Assembly: GCF_013167215.1 (NCBI RefSeq)
Contig: NZ_JABJWY010000035.1
Location: forward strand, 93,753-157,752
Length of the DNA stretch: 64,000 bases
DNA from: Sphingobacterium prati
GTDB taxonomy: Bacteria; Bacteroidota; Bacteroidia; Sphingobacteriales; Sphingobacteriaceae
Reading direction: 5' to 3'
Each line of letters starts with the position of its first letter. Position 1 is the stretch's first letter. This document shows, piece after piece, positions 8,681-17,512 of this stretch. Under the pieces are notes generated by a model. That model searched no databases. It was not told the origin of the DNA and saw only the letters and a program-made list of their open reading frames with translations. The position numbers were made by a program, and so were the translations under genes.

Positions 8681-9694
8681 ATGAAGATAGCATTTGTTAT
8701 TAATCAGACTCATAAAGAAACTGAACGTTTCACAACAACCCTGCTTGCATTGAAGGCACATCAGCTAGGGCATGCGATTTATTACATTGGACTGGCCGAT
8801 TTTTATTATGAATCTGCCCATATTGCCGCCCATGTGCGTGAGGTGCTTCCTACACAACAGATTACCTCTGCAAAGCAGTTGATGGAGGTATTGAGAGCTA
8901 CAGCAAAGACAAAAATGGAATTGGAGAAGATGGATGTGATCTGGCTTAGATTCGATCCTGTTTTGGATATGGTGAATCGGCCCTGGGCAGCTTCATCTGC
9001 GCTGCAGTTCGCCTCTTTATTAAAAGAAAAAGGTGTACAGGTCATTAACGATCCCGATAGTTTGGGCCGGGCAAGTAACAAATTGTATCTCGAGGGTTTT
9101 GACGAGTCTATCCGACCCAAAACAATTGTAACCAGAAATTATACTGATGTTGTCGAGTTTTTTGAGCAACAAAATAGACTGATTATTTTAAAACCTTTAA
9201 AGGGGTCTGGTGGGAAAAATGTGTTTTTGATCAATAAAGATAATCAACAGAATCTAAAACAAACGGTCGAGGCGATTGCCAGGGATGGCTATGTGATAGG
9301 GCAGGAGTATCTGCCAGAAGCAGCTGCTGGGGATATCCGTTTTTTTCTGTTGAATGGTGAACCCGTTTCCATCAATGGAAAATATGCTGCTGTTCACCGT
9401 GTGCAGCAGGGGAATGAGATCCGGAGCAACGTGCACCAAGGGGCAAAAACCCAAACCGCGATAATCTCGCCGGAGCTGCTACTTATGGTTGATAAAATCA
9501 AAGACAAATTGATACAGGATGGAATGTATTTTGTTGGTTTGGATATCGTGGGCGATCGTATTATGGAAATAAATGTTTTTAGTCCGGGAGCTTTATGCCA
9601 AACAGAAGAGATTGTAAAAGAAGATTTTTCCGCATTGATTATCAAAAACCTTGAAGAAAAAATAAGATCTGCTAGAAATTCATCGGGTGTATAG
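8681..9694 (+). CDS. GshB-like ATP-grasp ligase
   Basis: A 337-residue ATP-grasp protein of glutathione synthetase type. An N-terminal Rossmann-like part (MKIAFVINQT) is followed by ATP-grasp motifs: K171 and GSGGK (175-179), QEYLP (208-212), GDIRFFLLNG with D218 and R220, and IMEINVFSPG with E296 and N298 for Mg binding. Family enzymes form amide bonds by carboxylate phosphorylation. I see no gamma-glutamylcysteine synthetase, and its operon partners are a MATCAP-like peptidase and an FGase. It is therefore more likely to add an amino acid to a peptide or small molecule than to make glutathione. Confidence 0.85.
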   Translation: MKIAFVINQTHKETERFTTTLLALKAHQLGHAIYYIGLADFYYESAHIAAHVREVLPTQQITSAKQLMEVLRATAKTKMELEKMDVIWLRFDPVLDMVNRPWAASSALQFASLLKEKGVQVINDPDSLGRASNKLYLEGFDESIRPKTIVTRNYTDVVEFFEQQNRLIILKPLKGSGGKNVFLINKDNQQNLKQTVEAIARDGYVIGQEYLPEAAAGDIRFFLLNGEPVSINGKYAAVHRVQQGNEIRSNVHQGAKTQTAIISPELLLMVDKIKDKLIQDGMYFVGLDIVGDRIMEINVFSPGALCQTEEIVKEDFSALIIKNLEEKIRSARNSSGV

Positions 9695-9939
9695 TAAGGC
9701 GGTTATATGTAATTGGTTTTATAATAAGGGGGGGCAAAGATCAATAATTGACTGGGCTGTCTAAAAGCATACCTGATTCTGAGAACTAAGTTGTTTTTGG
9801 TGTCATTTGAAATCTTTTAATGGTAATTAGGATTGTTGTGATAGGAAGCTGACAAAACGTGGGATTGATGGAAATTATGAGTTTGAGATGAATCAAGGCA
9901 TTTAAATTCTTGTTAATTTTAAGAAAATATAAAAATACG

Positions 9940-10923
9940 ATGTTTATTATTGATTCGCCTTCCCATGATGCTTATTTCAATATTGCTTCTGAGGAATACC
10001 TGCTCACGAAATATCCGAAAGAACCCATTTTCTTATTGTACATGAATGATCCATCAATTATTATCGGCAAATTTCAGAATACTTTGGCCGAAATTAACCT
10101 TGATTACGTGAATGATAATAAGATTAAGGTCGTTAGGAGAATGTCTGGCGGTGGTGCAGTATATCATGATTTAGGAAATCTCAATTTTTCCTTTCACACC
10201 TTATTGGGAAATCTTGATTTTATGGATTTTTCGACTTTCACGCAACCTATTGTTACTGTTTTGAACAAATTGAATATTCCGGCCAAACTGGAGGGAAGGA
10301 ACGACCTGCTGGTGGATGGAAAGAAGTTTAGTGGAAATGCTAAGCTTGCAAAAAATGGTAAAATGGTTCAGCATGGTACTATTTTAATTGATTCGCAGAT
10401 GCAGATATTGAGTGATGCATTGAAGGTAAACCCGCTTAAATTTGTCGATAAAGCTGTCAAGTCCAACCGGGCAAGGGTGACCAACCTGATCGGTTATCTA
10501 CCTCAGGGTTTTACAACGGTAAAATTTAAGGAACTATTGATCGCAGAAATGCAGCGTGAAAATCCTGATGCGGAGATCATTCATTTCTCTGCAACTGATA
10601 TCCAGAACATCGAGAATCTGGTGAAGGAAAAATATGAAACCTGGGACTGGAATTTCGGTTTCTCTCCGAATTATAATTTTAAAAAGGCAATCAAGATCCC
10701 CGCCGGTTTTATAGAATTACATTTAGATGTACATAAAGGTTCTATTGAGCATGCTAAGATTTTCGGGGATTTTTTTGCTTCTGAATCTATTCATGAACTG
10801 GAGCAACTATTGATTGGAAAAAAACATCAATTGGAAGAAATCAGAGCGCTGTTGGAAGCCATAGATCTAACTTCGTATTTTGGAAAAGTTGATGTAGCTG
10901 AAATTTTGGAGCTATTTAAATAA
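9940..10923 (+). CDS. lplA: Lipoate--protein ligase
   Basis: A 327-residue protein from ATG 9940; an upstream in-frame TTG at 9910 is unlikely. It has the biotin/lipoate ligase fold motifs RRMSGGGAVYHD (about 66-77), FSFHT, and FSGNAKLAKNGKMVQHGTILID with the active-site lysine, followed by the LplA C-terminal domain. It activates lipoate with ATP and attaches it to E2 and GcvH proteins. The 215 bp before the gene show nothing recognisable. A methyltransferase gene follows 42 bp downstream on the same strand. Confidence 0.92.
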   Translation: MFIIDSPSHDAYFNIASEEYLLTKYPKEPIFLLYMNDPSIIIGKFQNTLAEINLDYVNDNKIKVVRRMSGGGAVYHDLGNLNFSFHTLLGNLDFMDFSTFTQPIVTVLNKLNIPAKLEGRNDLLVDGKKFSGNAKLAKNGKMVQHGTILIDSQMQILSDALKVNPLKFVDKAVKSNRARVTNLIGYLPQGFTTVKFKELLIAEMQRENPDAEIIHFSATDIQNIENLVKEKYETWDWNFGFSPNYNFKKAIKIPAGFIELHLDVHKGSIEHAKIFGDFFASESIHELEQLLIGKKHQLEEIRALLEAIDLTSYFGKVDVAEILELFK

Positions 10924-10965
10924 CAGCTATTGTATTATCCCATTGGGACTTAAATAAAAAATATT

Positions 10966-11733
10966 ATGCCTTGGAATCCAGATATCTATAATAAGTTTAA
11001 AGACATCCGTTTCAAACCTTTTTTTGATCTATCCGAACTAATAGCTTCGGAAGCAACGATGAAAGCGGTAGATCTCGGATGTGGAACCGGAGAGCAAACC
11101 GCTATTTTAAGCGATAAATTTCCACAGGCTACATTCCTTGGAATAGATGCATCTCCAGAAATGTTATCGATGAGCCGTAAACTTGAACATGAACACCTAA
11201 AATTTGAGAATAGTAGTGTTGAAAAATTTCTGGAGACAGCGGGTTCCTGGGATTTGATATTCAGTAATGCTGCATTGCAATGGCTGGATGGTCACCAACT
11301 GCTTTTTCCGCATCTCATTTCCAGATTGAGTAGCGGTGGGCAATTGGCCGTTCAGATGCCTTACCAGCCTGAAAATGTCTTAAATAAACTGCTATTTGAG
11401 CTAGCTGCTGAAGAACCTTACCGAAGCTATTTGGATGGTTGGAATAGGGCTTCATCGGTGCTAAGTATAGATGACTATGCACAGATTCTGTTTCATTCGG
11501 GCTTGGAGGAATTGGACCTCTCACTTCGTATCTACCCAATTATTGCCGCCGAAGCGGAAGTACTTTATGACTTTATTTCCGGATCGGCATTGATCCCTTA
11601 TATTGAGCGACTGGACGAAGATAAACGACCTGTTTTTATTGAGGCTTTTAAGACACGTATTAAACAGCATTTTTCTAGATTCCCTGCGATATATCCATTT
11701 AAACGTATTTTGCTGTATGGGCGAAAGAGCTGA
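10966..11733 (+). CDS. Trans-aconitate 2-methyltransferase-like SAM methyltransferase
   Basis: A 255-residue class I methyltransferase. The start PWNPDIYNKFKDIRFKPFFDL, the SAM motif VDLGCGTGEQT (35-45), D61 in GIDASPEML and the FSNAALQWLDGH segment are typical of the Tam group. Such enzymes methylate trans-aconitate, a by-product inhibitor of aconitase. Whether this one has exactly that substrate cannot be decided from sequence. It faces the YbaK-type gene convergently with 21 bp between the stops. Confidence 0.82.
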   Translation: MPWNPDIYNKFKDIRFKPFFDLSELIASEATMKAVDLGCGTGEQTAILSDKFPQATFLGIDASPEMLSMSRKLEHEHLKFENSSVEKFLETAGSWDLIFSNAALQWLDGHQLLFPHLISRLSSGGQLAVQMPYQPENVLNKLLFELAAEEPYRSYLDGWNRASSVLSIDDYAQILFHSGLEELDLSLRIYPIIAAEAEVLYDFISGSALIPYIERLDEDKRPVFIEAFKTRIKQHFSRFPAIYPFKRILLYGRKS

Positions 11734-11754
11734 AATCGGACGAGTATGTTCCTG

Positions 11755-12231
11755 TTAAATACTGATTAAATCTGACCAGATCGCTTTAGTCATCGTTGCT
11801 AAATCGTTGGGATTTAATATTATTTGAAGGCCTCGTTTTCCTGCGCTCACAGAAATTTCTGTTTCCAATTGAGCTGCTTCCTCAATAAATGTTGGAAATA
11901 GTTTTTTCATGCCAATAGGTGAGCAGCCCCCGCGGATATAGCCCGTTACAGCTAGGAGATCCTTCATAGGGAGCATTTCACAATTTTTATTACCTGATGC
12001 TTTAGCGATCTTTTTTAAGTCAAGTTGGGCATTTCCGGGAATTACAGCAACAATGTAAGGGTCTATATTTCCTTTCAATACTAAAGTCTTATAAAGTGTT
12101 TCAGGTAATAGACCCAATGACAAGGCAACATGTTCGGCACTGACATCATGATCATCCACCTCGTATTCTCTTAGTTCATAGTTTACTTTTGCCGTATCCA
12201 ACAAGCGGACAGCATTGGTTTTATGCGACAT
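11755..12231 (-). CDS. ybaK: YbaK/EbsC family Cys-tRNA(Pro) deacylase
   Basis: A 158-residue protein of the YbaK editing-domain family, which hydrolyses mischarged Cys-tRNA(Pro). Family features are the start KTNAVRLLDTAKVNYELREY, the ETLYKTLVLKG segment with its conserved lysine, NAQLDLKKIAKASG, and GYIRGGCSPIGMKK with the conserved GGxSP-like loop. The length is usual. It lies 12 bp downstream of the PolX-like gene on the same strand, so the two probably share a transcript. Confidence 0.9.
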   Translation of the reverse strand: MSHKTNAVRLLDTAKVNYELREYEVDDHDVSAEHVALSLGLLPETLYKTLVLKGNIDPYIVAVIPGNAQLDLKKIAKASGNKNCEMLPMKDLLAVTGYIRGGCSPIGMKKLFPTFIEEAAQLETEISVSAGKRGLQIILNPNDLATMTKAIWSDLISI

Positions 12232-12243
12232 TATAAGCTTTTT

Positions 12244-13905
12244 TTAATATCTACGATTGGAAAAATAGTTTGTAATCTCCGTCAAGGAGTATGTATTCAG
12301 ACAATTTTTTGCTTCCAGGCCACCTTTCTGTGCAATAAAAATACCATACTTCATGTCCAGCAGCCCTTCAGTGCGATGCGCATCGGGGTTAACGGATAAC
12401 AATACACCTTTTTCCACAGCATAGCGATGCCATCTCCAATCTAAATCTAACCTTAAAGGATTTGCATTAATTTCGATGACGACTTTATTCGCGGCGCAGG
12501 CATCAATTATTTTTTTAAAGTCAAGTGGATAGCCCGATCTACTTAATAAAAGACGGCCTGTTGGATGTCCCAAAATTGTTGTATATGGGTTTTCAATTGC
12601 TTTAATCAATCTAGCGGTTGCTTTTTCCTCATCCATCTTTAAGTTGGAATGAACAGAGGCGACAACAAAGTCAAATTGTACTAGTACCTCATCGGGGTAG
12701 TCCAGTGATCCGTCGCTTAGAATATCGGATTCTATCCCTTTAAAGATTTTAAAAGGGGCTAGTTTTTCATTTAAGCGGGCAATTTCCTTCCATTGCTCTT
12801 CCAATCTTTCGATGGAAAGACCATTTGCATAAACAGCCGTTCTGGAGTGATCACATATTCCAAGATATTCGAGACCTAATGCATCTTTACAATGAAGAGC
12901 CATTTGCTCCAAGGTATGAACGCCATCACTATAAGTTGAGTGGTTGTGCAGTGTCCCTTTGAGATCCTTAAATTGGATTAATTGAGGTAAAGTATGGTTC
13001 TGTGCGCGTTCAATTTCGTCGAGACCCTCGCGCAATTCAGGTTCAATATAATCAAGTCTTAAGTTACGATAGATAGCCTCTTCACTGGAAAGTGAAGGTA
13101 AGTCAGGAAGAATATTGAATAAAAGATCCAAGTGTGCGGTCGATCCTGTACTGAGAATAAGGTCCCGATAAAAATCATTGATATTCGTACTGAAAACCTT
13201 GAATGTAAAACCTAATTCATCGGTAATTTCCAGTGAATTCTCTGTTTTCTCCACCAATGTATAATCACCTAGGAATTTCTCCACTGCTTCTATACTTTCG
13301 GAAATGAGTAGATCCACTGTGCTTAACACCTCGCATTTTCTTCTAAAATCTCCGGTAAAGGATAGAAGAGACGAGGGGAAATGTGTTTTTAAAATAGCGT
13401 AAAATGTATCAGCTTGGGACAATACTTTGGCGTATAGGAACCATCCCTGATTGGATATTGAGAATTCGATGGACTTCTTTATTTCTTCCTGCGTTTTTAA
13501 GCCAAATCCTTTGGCTTCAACTAGCCGGTTTTCATTGCAGGCATACAGTAGTTCACCTACACTTTCAATACCAAGGTCTTGCCAGATAATCTGAACCTTT
13601 TTTGGGCCCAGGCCCTTTATGTTTAACATTTCAACAACTCCTGATGGCGTATTCGCTAATAGGTCCTGGAGTTCCTTAAACGTTCCGGTTTGTGCGACCT
13701 CTTTCGCTTTTTCGGCGGTACTTTTTCCTATGCCCGGCTGTGCGCTCAATTCTTCAAGCGAGGCGTCGTCAATGCGAAAGGGCAATTTGTCCAATTTAAA
13801 AGATGCACTAGCCATAGCCTTTGTTCGGAATGGATTTTCGTTGTGAAGTTCCATTAATTGGCTGCACAATTTAAAAATTTTAGAGATCGCTTTATTGTCC
13901 ATCAT
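12244..13905 (-). CDS. PolX-like HhH/PHP protein with degenerate polymerase palm
   Basis: A 553-residue protein with the layout of bacterial PolX: helix-hairpin-helix segments (QPGIGKSTAEK about 56-66; NIKGLGPKKVQ 95-105), a polymerase-beta-like middle and a C-terminal PHP domain from about 317. The PHP metal residues are all present (HNH at 320-322, CDHS, E392, H419, H447, DAH 508-510), so a nuclease or phosphatase activity is plausible. The palm motif reads GDFRRKCEVLSTVDLL, where family members usually have GSxRRG and DxD. The first Asp is replaced by T196, and the third expected Asp position is K236. Polymerase activity is therefore doubtful. Confidence 0.85.
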   Translation of the reverse strand: MMDNKAISKIFKLCSQLMELHNENPFRTKAMASASFKLDKLPFRIDDASLEELSAQPGIGKSTAEKAKEVAQTGTFKELQDLLANTPSGVVEMLNIKGLGPKKVQIIWQDLGIESVGELLYACNENRLVEAKGFGLKTQEEIKKSIEFSISNQGWFLYAKVLSQADTFYAILKTHFPSSLLSFTGDFRRKCEVLSTVDLLISESIEAVEKFLGDYTLVEKTENSLEITDELGFTFKVFSTNINDFYRDLILSTGSTAHLDLLFNILPDLPSLSSEEAIYRNLRLDYIEPELREGLDEIERAQNHTLPQLIQFKDLKGTLHNHSTYSDGVHTLEQMALHCKDALGLEYLGICDHSRTAVYANGLSIERLEEQWKEIARLNEKLAPFKIFKGIESDILSDGSLDYPDEVLVQFDFVVASVHSNLKMDEEKATARLIKAIENPYTTILGHPTGRLLLSRSGYPLDFKKIIDACAANKVVIEINANPLRLDLDWRWHRYAVEKGVLLSVNPDAHRTEGLLDMKYGIFIAQKGGLEAKNCLNTYSLTEITNYFSNRRY

Positions 13906-14160
13906 TATGGTGAGTTGTTAGGCTACAAATATCCTAATTTTTGAGGCAAAATACCAACCAAGTTGATAATATAAACCCGTTAAATAATGTGAAAAAGCTG
14001 TTTTTAGCGCTAATAATAGGTTGTTTTATTAAATTAACAACAAAGTGACAAATGAATACCTGTATAATGCTGCATTATGGCTAAGTTTGCCGTTTTTGGG
14101 TATTGAAATCTATAACGGATATTGTGTTTTTTGAAGATATCCGATAACAATTAGCGGGTT

Positions 14161-15285
14161 ATGATAGCAGATATAAGTGATAAAGAGGTTAGTGGCCTTT
14201 ATAAGACAGGGATTATTCAGCAGACAGCATATTGGTCTACTGTGAAAAAGATGCAGGGGATCGAATCGAAAGCGTTTAATTTCAAATCGAAGCGTTCCGA
14301 TCTTTATACAGGAGTTGAGGACGATGCTTACTTCGTTGGCGACCTATTAATTATAATACAGATGATAGATCATGAACATAGTATAGCTTATGTCCCGTAT
14401 GGCCCTGAAATAGAACCATCGGAAGAAAATCAAGGCTATTTTTTAGAGCAACTTTCGGAAAGCATACGCACATATCTGCCTCAAAACTGTATTATGATAC
14501 GTTATGATTTATCTTGGGAATCACATTGGGCAAAAGATGATGATTGTTATGATCTTTATGGCAATTGGTTAGGCGTTCCGGAAAAACGGATTCAGGAAAT
14601 GCGTTTTAATTTTAATACTGAAAATTGGAATTTTCATAAAGCAAATACGGACATTCTTCCTTCTAATACCATTTTTATGAACCTTAAGGCCGAAGAAAAT
14701 CGTCTGTTGTCCAACATGAAATCAAAAACACGGTATAATATTAATTTAGCCCAAAGGAAGGGCGTTAAAGTACGCTCCCTTGGCTTGGAAAGCTTGGAGA
14801 TTTGGTATGAATTATATCGGCAGACGGCTACCCGGAATAATTTTTTCTTACATGATATCAACTATTTTAAGATTGTACTTTCGGCAAGAGCAAACGATAC
14901 AATGTCACCTGCAGACGTTTACCTGTTGATTGCCGAGTTGGAAAATAAGCCTTTAGCCGCGATGTTTCTGGTAATTGCAGCAAATCGAGGAACCTATTTA
15001 TATGGTGCTTCGGCTTCCGAAAATCGTAATTATATGGCGACCTATGCCTTGCAATGGCGAGCAATGCAGGTCGCAAAGGAAAAAGGGTGTACTGAATATG
15101 ATTTCTTTGGCGTATCTCCTCAGGCGGACCCATCACATCCCTTATATGGGCTTTATAGGTTTAAAGTAGGGTTTGGAGGTGAAATCTATCATCGTATGGG
15201 CTGCTGGGATTATCCGTTAGACAATGAAAAATATCGATATTATGCTTCCATGGAATTTAAGAATCAAAGCTATCACTTGAGCTAG
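14161..15285 (+). CDS. FemAB-family peptidyltransferase-like protein
   Basis: A 374-residue protein with the double-GNAT FemABX pattern: an N-terminal half with IIQQTAYWSTVKKMQG, a linker MKSKTRYNINLAQRKGV (about 181-197), and a C-terminal half ending in YDFFGVSPQ and LYRFKVGFGGEIYHRMGCWDYPL. FemAB proteins use aminoacyl-tRNA to add amino acids to peptidoglycan stem peptides; more distant members act on other acceptors. The gene stands alone on the plus strand, its stop 3 bp from the convergent barrel gene. The acceptor cannot be deduced. The 255-bp upstream gap shows only AT-rich sequence. Confidence 0.82.
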   Translation: MIADISDKEVSGLYKTGIIQQTAYWSTVKKMQGIESKAFNFKSKRSDLYTGVEDDAYFVGDLLIIIQMIDHEHSIAYVPYGPEIEPSEENQGYFLEQLSESIRTYLPQNCIMIRYDLSWESHWAKDDDCYDLYGNWLGVPEKRIQEMRFNFNTENWNFHKANTDILPSNTIFMNLKAEENRLLSNMKSKTRYNINLAQRKGVKVRSLGLESLEIWYELYRQTATRNNFFLHDINYFKIVLSARANDTMSPADVYLLIAELENKPLAAMFLVIAANRGTYLYGASASENRNYMATYALQWRAMQVAKEKGCTEYDFFGVSPQADPSHPLYGLYRFKVGFGGEIYHRMGCWDYPLDNEKYRYYASMEFKNQSYHLS

Positions 15286-15288
15286 ATA

Positions 15289-16557
15289 TTAAAATACTTC
15301 ACCCAAAGTCAGTCTTACGCCACGGTGATTGGTACTGATGCCATAGTCGATGCCAATATTGGTGCCTGAATTTTTATTGAATTTAATTCGAGCACCTGCA
15401 CCGGTACCAATATTCCAATCCGCAAACATGCTGTTTTTGGGGCCGTTTACGGTGGTAAAATTCATAAAAGCAACAAAACCAAATAAACCATCGCTGCTGA
15501 TGTCTCGGCGGTATTCTGTTTCCAGATAATATAACGATTTGCCACGGAACCGACTTACTGGGAACCCTCTTCCGGAACTGTTGTAAGGGTCCCAACCCAA
15601 ATTTGGTAAATCGAGGTAAGGTGCTTTGCTATTGAATACAGTCCAGAAAAAGCTTCGCACAGCAATCATATTCTGCCTATTCGGATCCTGGGTCAAGCGA
15701 TGGTATCTCCTGATTTCGAGGAATAAGGACTTCCAATTCTGATCACTTCCCATGAAAACCGGGTTAAGGCGGAACTGTAGATTGGCATAATTGCCGGACC
15801 AGGTATTGATAGAGTTGGCGCGCGTGTCATAGATTAGGTTGAGACTGAGTCCTGAGGAAATAGTATGGTCTTTCAACGCTGTACCATAGGGGTAGGAGGT
15901 GTACTCGTCAAGTGGGATAGCACTCGTAGATTTGATATTCATGCGGTAATCCAGGTCATAGCCAATACCCATAAACAGTCCGCCGTGGATTCTTTTCAAC
16001 GCATGTTGATATAGTCTAAAATAAGTATAATCCAAATTGATCTGTTGGTCTCCGTGATGCTCTTTGCCTATTCCCCAAGTCTCATGTGGGTATTTTAATA
16101 GCCTGATATCACCATCGATAACCCAAGTATTATCTTTTAACCAGACATAGGAGCGGATGGGGAGGCCGAATCGCTTTCCAAAATTGGTGTATGGCGTGAA
16201 AGTAACTTTAGACATATAGGTGCTTTTACGCTCACCAAGATAAAACCCTGCTGTAGTACTCGTAATTAAAGCGTGCCCTCCTCCAGGGACATTTGTCGAA
16301 AATGGCAGAAATGAAAAGTAAAACTTTTTTCCTGTACTATCGACAGATTGCGGTGGCTTAATCTTGAGAATCTCTTTTCCGATATCGATCAGATCCCTTT
16401 GTTTACTCGTATCTGCAATATGCTCAGTGATTTCTATTTCATTGACAGGGCGCTGTGCATAGAGCTCAGATTGAAATATCACCAATAAAAATGTTAAAGT
16501 AGCAAGCTGATATAAAAAAAGATGCTGTCTGTCGTAGTGTGTCATGAATACATGCAA
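15289..16557 (-). CDS. BamA/TamA-type outer membrane barrel protein
   Basis: A 422-residue protein with an N-terminal signal segment (hydrophobic run ending at SELYAQ) and a C-terminal surface-antigen-like beta barrel: alternating aromatic strands, a GRGFPVSRFRGKSLYYLETEYRRD stretch split across the barrel, and a terminal ...GEVF with the aromatic end typical of BAM-inserted proteins. It has no POTRA repeats, so it is a stand-alone barrel rather than BamA itself. The function is unknown. It is convergent with the FemAB gene. Confidence 0.75.
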   Translation of the reverse strand: MHVFMTHYDRQHLFLYQLATLTFLLVIFQSELYAQRPVNEIEITEHIADTSKQRDLIDIGKEILKIKPPQSVDSTGKKFYFSFLPFSTNVPGGGHALITSTTAGFYLGERKSTYMSKVTFTPYTNFGKRFGLPIRSYVWLKDNTWVIDGDIRLLKYPHETWGIGKEHHGDQQINLDYTYFRLYQHALKRIHGGLFMGIGYDLDYRMNIKSTSAIPLDEYTSYPYGTALKDHTISSGLSLNLIYDTRANSINTWSGNYANLQFRLNPVFMGSDQNWKSLFLEIRRYHRLTQDPNRQNMIAVRSFFWTVFNSKAPYLDLPNLGWDPYNSSGRGFPVSRFRGKSLYYLETEYRRDISSDGLFGFVAFMNFTTVNGPKNSMFADWNIGTGAGARIKFNKNSGTNIGIDYGISTNHRGVRLTLGEVF

Positions 16558-16834
16558 TCTAAGAGGAATTGTACAGAATTACAATATTGTAAAGAAGATT
16601 TTATCTGTTCTGTCGCGTTTTGTCTATAGATAGAATAAATCAAAATTTCATTCACCTAGAAAAAAATAGCGTTTACCGATTTTAATGTAATGTTAATCTA
16701 AATGTAATAGAATCAACACATCAGTTGTCTTAAATTTGAATCAGAAAATAAATAAGAAAAAAGTGCAACAAATTTAGATTGTCTCCGACAATAGGATAAG
16801 AAAATATACTAATACATTATAAAATAGAAAAGAT

Positions 16835-17263
16835 ATGAAAACTTTAGTAAAAACATTTGTAGCGGCAGCAATGATAGCGATCTCTACTTGCTCAATGGCT
16901 TCGGTTAAACCAGAAGAACGTAATTTAATTACAGCTGATTTGGCGATTGATGAATATGTAGGCGCGATGACCGAAGGTCAGGTAGCGAATTTAGATAAGC
17001 TATTCACTTCTGATTTTAACCAGAAAATATGTGGTAAACAGGATTTAAATCACAGTCGTTCGGAGATGATCGAGTTCTTGAAAAAACAAAAAGGAATAAA
17101 AATGAACTGCAAAACAACAACGCAGATCGTTGAAGAATTACCAGATTATGCTATTGCGAAAGTAACCATGCAATTTGATGGTTTCTCTAAGACCGATTTG
17201 ATCACACTTGTGAAGGAAAATGGTGCATGGAAAGTTTCTAAATCAGTTAATTCTTACAAATAG
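16835..17263 (+). CDS. Secreted NTF2/lumazine-binding-like small protein
   Basis: A 142-residue protein with a signal peptide (MKTLVKTFVAAAMIAISTCS, cleavage near SMA). The rest fits the NTF2-like putative lumazine-binding group: an opening helix AIDEYVGAMTEGQVANLDKLF, a central Cys-containing region and a final strand TLVKENGAWKVSKSV. These domains fold as small cone-shaped barrels of uncertain function. A strong terminator follows at 17324-17359. It is monocistronic with an AT-rich 277-bp upstream region. Confidence 0.7.
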   Translation: MKTLVKTFVAAAMIAISTCSMASVKPEERNLITADLAIDEYVGAMTEGQVANLDKLFTSDFNQKICGKQDLNHSRSEMIEFLKKQKGIKMNCKTTTQIVEELPDYAIAKVTMQFDGFSKTDLITLVKENGAWKVSKSVNSYK

Positions 17264-17323
17264 GAATTACTGCCACAAATTGAAATGATGTTTCGGGAAA
17301 ACTGATCAATGTATAAAAACAAC

Positions 17324-17359
17324 AAAGAGGCTACTTATGAAAAGTAGCCTCTTTTGTTT
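17324..17359 (+). terminator. Strong intrinsic terminator, shared with the tRNA gene
   Basis: A perfect 13-bp stem (17324-17336 with 17342-17354) with a 5-base loop is followed by a T-rich run on the plus strand. An A-run precedes it, so it can also act on the minus strand. It ends the small secreted protein gene and lies just beyond the 3' end of the minus-strand tRNA-Ala. Confidence 0.85.
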
Positions 17360-17360
17360 G

Positions 17361-17434
17361 TGGAGCATATCAGGATCGAACTGATCACCTCTTCACTGCC
17401 AGCGAAGCGCTCTAGCCAGATGAGCTAATGCCCC
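17361..17434 (-). tRNA. tRNA-Ala (anticodon GGC)
   Basis: The minus strand folds as a 74-nt cloverleaf. The acceptor GGGGCAT pairs with ATGCTCC (one G-U), and the D arm contains GCTCATCTGGCTAGAGC. The anticodon arm CTTCG/TGAAG carries the loop CTGGCAG with anticodon GGC, and the T arm ATCAG/CTGAT has loop TTCGATC. The discriminator is A. The 3' CCA is not encoded (the next bases are CAA), so it must be added enzymatically. GGC is an alanine anticodon. Confidence 0.93.
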
Positions 17435-17512
17435 CTTTGTTTTTTCTGTCGCTAAGATAATACCTTTTTTGTAAAAACAAAATTGCTTTTTTATTTTTTT
17501 AAATATTATTAT

